Shown: positions 61,408 to 64,000 of the stretch, piece by piece | Layout: each line of letters opens with the position of its first letter | Position numbering within the stretch: position 1 is the first letter of the stretch | NCBI GenBank assembly: GCA_015999765.1 | Contig: JAECQR010000001.1 | Span: 186,001-250,000, forward strand | Source of the DNA: Flavobacteriia bacterium | GTDB taxonomy: Bacteria > Bacteroidota > Bacteroidia > Flavobacteriales > Weeksellaceae | Direction of reading: 5' to 3' | DNA length: 64,000 bases | Position numbers and translations under genes: made by a program | The notes under the pieces: model-generated | What the model was told of the DNA's origin: nothing | The model's input: the letters and a program-made list of their open reading frames with translations, nothing else | Databases searched by the model: none

Positions 61408-62949
61408 ATGGCTAAACAGGAAGATGTTTTCAAAAAGCTGATTTCACATGCGAAAGAATATGGTTTTATTTTCCCTTCGAGTGAGATATACGACGGACTT
61501 TCAGCAATTTACGATTACGGACAGAACGGTGCAGAACTGAAAAACAACATCAAACAATATTGGTGGAAGGCGATGGTGCAGATGAATGAAAATATTGTGG
61601 GAATTGATTCTGCGATTTTCATGCATCCGACGATTTGGAAGGCTTCTGGTCACGTTGATGCTTTTAATGATCCACTGATCGACAACAAAGATTCTAAAAA
61701 ACGTTTCAGAGCCGATGTTTTGCTGGAAGATTACTGCGCGAAACTTGAAGAAAAAGCGCAGAAAGAAATCGACAAAGCAGCGAAAAGATTTGGCGACGCT
61801 TTTGATAAAAATGAATTTGAAACGACCAACGGCCGTGTTTTAGAATACCGCGAAAAGCAGAAAACGATTTTGTCGAGAATGGCGAAATCCCTTGAAGCTG
61901 AAGATTTGGCGGATGTAAAAGCTTTGATTGAAGAGTTGGAAATTGCTGATCCCGACACCGGTTCTAAAAACTGGACGGATGTTCGCCAGTTCAACCTCAT
62001 GTTTGGAACGAAACTCGGCGCTTCCGCAGATTCCGCGACCGATTTATATTTAAGGCCGGAAACTGCACAGGGAATTTTCGTGAACTTTTTGAATGTTCAG
62101 AAAACTTCACGACACAAACTGCCTTTCGGAATTGCACAAATCGGTAAAGCCTTTAGAAATGAAATCGTTGCAAGACAGTTTATCTTCAGGATGCGCGAAT
62201 TTGAACAGATGGAAATGCAGTTTTTTGTTCCGCCCGGAACTGAACTTGGTTTCTATGAAGAATGGAAGCAAAAACGTCTGAACTGGCATTTGGCTTTAGG
62301 TTTAGGCGCTGAAAATTATAAATTCCACGACCACGAAAAATTGGCGCATTATGCCAATGCGGCGGCGGATATAGAGTTTAAATTCCCGTTCGGGTTTAAG
62401 GAACTCGAAGGAATCCACTCCAGAACTGATTTCGATTTGAGTGCGCACGAAAAACATTCAGGCAGAAAACTGCAGTATTTTGATGCCGAAAGAAACGAAA
62501 ACTATGTTCCGTTCGTGGTAGAAACTTCGGTTGGTTTAGACCGTCTTTTCCTCGCGATTTTCTCGAATTCACTTAAAGATGAGGTTCTGGAAGACGGTTC
62601 GGAAAGAACTGTACTTTCGCTTCCGCCAGCTTTGGCTCCGGTGAAAGCTGCGATTTTGCCTTTGATGAAAAAAGACGGCCTGGGCGAATACGGTGAGAAA
62701 ATCTTCAATGAACTGAAGTTTGATTTCAACGTTATTTACGAAGATAAAGACAGCATCGGAAAACGTTACCGCCGTCAGGATGCGATCGGAACACCGTTCT
62801 GTATTACGGTAGATCACGATTCTTTGGTTGATAATACGGTTACGCTGAGAGACCGTGACACGATGAAACAGGAAAGAGTTCCGGTTGCAGACTTACGCAG
62901 AATTATCGACGAGAAAACGAATTTCAGAAATCTGCTTTCTAAGATTTAA
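61408..62949 (+). CDS. glyS: Glycine-tRNA ligase (dimeric, eukaryote/archaea-like type)
   Basis: 513 aa class II synthetase charging tRNA-Gly. Class II motifs are visible: motif 2 in GKAFRNEIVARQFIFRMREFEQMEMQ (split across about 250-275), motif 3 in SVGLDRLFLA, and the C-terminal anticodon-binding domain from about residue 415. It is the single-chain alpha2 type rather than the alpha2beta2 GlyQ/GlyS. The start is the ATG at 61408, after the promoter; the open frame upstream covers the repeat. A strong terminator follows. Confidence 0.96.
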   Translation: MAKQEDVFKKLISHAKEYGFIFPSSEIYDGLSAIYDYGQNGAELKNNIKQYWWKAMVQMNENIVGIDSAIFMHPTIWKASGHVDAFNDPLIDNKDSKKRFRADVLLEDYCAKLEEKAQKEIDKAAKRFGDAFDKNEFETTNGRVLEYREKQKTILSRMAKSLEAEDLADVKALIEELEIADPDTGSKNWTDVRQFNLMFGTKLGASADSATDLYLRPETAQGIFVNFLNVQKTSRHKLPFGIAQIGKAFRNEIVARQFIFRMREFEQMEMQFFVPPGTELGFYEEWKQKRLNWHLALGLGAENYKFHDHEKLAHYANAAADIEFKFPFGFKELEGIHSRTDFDLSAHEKHSGRKLQYFDAERNENYVPFVVETSVGLDRLFLAIFSNSLKDEVLEDGSERTVLSLPPALAPVKAAILPLMKKDGLGEYGEKIFNELKFDFNVIYEDKDSIGKRYRRQDAIGTPFCITVDHDSLVDNTVTLRDRDTMKQERVPVADLRRIIDEKTNFRNLLSKI

Positions 62950-62971
62950 GTTTAAAAACATATTTAATATG

Positions 62972-63003
62972 AAGTTCCGGATTTTCTCCGGAACTTTTTT
63001 TGT
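62972..63003 (+). terminator. Intrinsic terminator of glyS
   Basis: Stem AGTTCCGGA with TCCGGAACT, 5-base loop, then a run of T. Confidence 0.88.
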
Positions 63004-63038
63004 TTTTTAATCTTAAATTTGTGCTTAAAGATTTATAA

Positions 63039-64000
63039 ATGTTTTTGAAAATTCTAAAAGGATTCCTCGTATTTTTTGCTTTGCTCATCGCACTTACGTA
63101 TTCTTTCGGATACGATTATCTCTTCTATGGAATTCGCCAGACTTATCTCCGTGGAGCATCAGGTTCTACGATTGATGACGGCAAATATTTTCCGTCGCAT
63201 ACCATCACGAAAGGAAATCCTGTTTTGTGGGAAAAAGATTCTGTTTACAATAAAAAAGCGTTGCCTAAAGATCTAGTTCAGGATCTTAAAAATTCAAATA
63301 CGGCATCTTTTTTAATCGTTAAAAACGGAAAGCTTCTTCACGAAGAATATTGGGACGGCTACAGCGCAATCTCCAAAACCAATTCCTTTTCCATGGCGAA
63401 AGCCGTGACGGTTTTGCTGGTCGGTAAAGCGATTGAAGAAAAAAAAATAAGCAGTTTACATCAGCGTTATTCAGATTTTTTTGAGAATTATAAAAATGTT
63501 GAATTTGGGAAAGATTTAACGATCGGCGATTTGGCAAAAATGGAAGCCGGTTTGAAATGGAACGAAGATTACAGTAACCCCTTTCTTCAGAACGCCAAAG
63601 CTTATTATGGAAAATCCCTGGAAGAAGCTGTTCTGCTGCGGGGTTTTAAAAGAAAACCGGGAACCAATTTCGAATACCAGAGCGGGGCAACGCAGCTTTT
63701 GGGTTTTGCTTTAAGAAAATCCATAAATCAAACGATTTCCCAATTTGCCTCCGAAAAACTCTGGAAACCTCTGGGAATGGAACAGAACGCAGATTGGAGT
63801 ACCGATGAGTTCGGGATGGAAAAGACGTTTTGCTGCATTCATTCTACATCACGGGATTTCGCGAAATTGGGACGGTTGTTTTTGAACGACGGAAAACTTG
63901 GCGGTCATCAAATCATCAGCCCTCAGTTTTTAAACGAGATGAAAACTCCGACAGAACTTTCAAAAAACGCTTACGGAATGGGACTTTGGATCAATAATGA
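63039..64000 (+). CDS. Serine hydrolase (beta-lactamase/PBP-like), truncated by window end
   Basis: About 320 codons are visible and the frame stays open to the window edge. An N-terminal membrane segment (LKGFLVFFALLIALTYSF) anchors the chain. The SxxK motif is SMAK (near residue 119), the second motif is YQSG (a Y-x-S type), and the class C family region continues with IHSTSRDFAKLGRLFLNDG and SPQFLNEM. This is the AmpC/EstB-like serine hydrolase family; beta-lactamase, esterase or D,D-peptidase activity cannot be told apart. The start ATG is at 63039. Confidence 0.85.
   Translation, partial: MFLKILKGFLVFFALLIALTYSFGYDYLFYGIRQTYLRGASGSTIDDGKYFPSHTITKGNPVLWEKDSVYNKKALPKDLVQDLKNSNTASFLIVKNGKLLHEEYWDGYSAISKTNSFSMAKAVTVLLVGKAIEEKKISSLHQRYSDFFENYKNVEFGKDLTIGDLAKMEAGLKWNEDYSNPFLQNAKAYYGKSLEEAVLLRGFKRKPGTNFEYQSGATQLLGFALRKSINQTISQFASEKLWKPLGMEQNADWSTDEFGMEKTFCCIHSTSRDFAKLGRLFLNDGKLGGHQIISPQFLNEMKTPTELSKNAYGMGLWINN

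Overview
The window looks like chromosomal core sequence of a flavobacterium, most likely Weeksellaceae (Chryseobacterium, Kaistella or Epilithonimonas type). This is an inference from several signs. Many genes have TAnnTTTG promoter -7 boxes and lack Shine-Dalgarno sites. Families typical of Bacteroidota are present: GLPGLI, PorD/DUF4835, DUF5687, Bacteroidota-type LptE, a dimeric-type glycyl-tRNA synthetase and a SUF-only Fe-S system. Gene orders such as bamD-rpoZ-coaBC-porD-recN and miaB-sigma54 activator-lptE also fit. The DNA is AT-rich and densely coded. No rRNA, CRISPR array, insertion sequence or prophage was seen, and no gene-free stretch exceeds about 300 bases.

Layout. 1-9.4 kb: meaB, dipeptide epimerase, lipoprotein cytochrome c, csaA, an exonuclease, sufT, an OsmC pair, HMG-CoA lyase, pepT, tRNA-Asn, rseP and a small beta-barrel protein. 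9.5-14.1 kb: a nitrilase-family amidase, then a reverse-strand sulfur operon (TauE/SafE exporter, lipoprotein, persulfide dioxygenase-rhodanese fusion, rhodanese lipoprotein, frameshifted rhodanese, thioredoxin). 14.1-21.6 kb: Gre-like factor, HerA-like ATPase, DnaQ/GIY-YIG-like protein, lysA behind a probable leader-peptide attenuator, and four tandem secreted TonB_C-domain genes. 21.7-38.1 kb: miaB, sigma-54 activator, lptE, a TPR protein, half-size TauE/SafE, DUF4126, tatD-tcdA-rnpA, a TetR regulator, bamD-rpoZ-coaBC-porD-recN and an ABC transporter. 38.1-47.4 kb: fumC, WYL regulator, class I fumarase, a small membrane protein, prfA, a small lipoprotein, scpA and a putative zincin. 47.6-51.6 kb: sufA-sufB-sufC-sufD. 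51.7-57.7 kb: GLPGLI protein, L,D-transpeptidase-like protein, a metal locus (Cys-rich secreted protein, TonB receptor with two N-terminal HMA domains, lipoprotein with paired His/Cys motifs) and msrB. 57.8-64 kb: DUF445, pyrD flanked by two paralogous small genes, glyS and a truncated serine hydrolase.

The most interesting points are five. (1) A lysine-rich 25-codon leader ORF, then an intrinsic terminator, then lysA with no room for another promoter, looks like a lysine attenuator. (2) The HMA-HMA-TonB receptor fusion and its neighbours look like a metal-handling outer-membrane system. (3) The persulfide operon has an inverted repeat at its head and a homopolymer frameshift in one rhodanese. 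(4) There is an array of unanchored TonB_C domains. (5) A dispersed intergenic repeat has a stem that seems to be kept by compensatory change.
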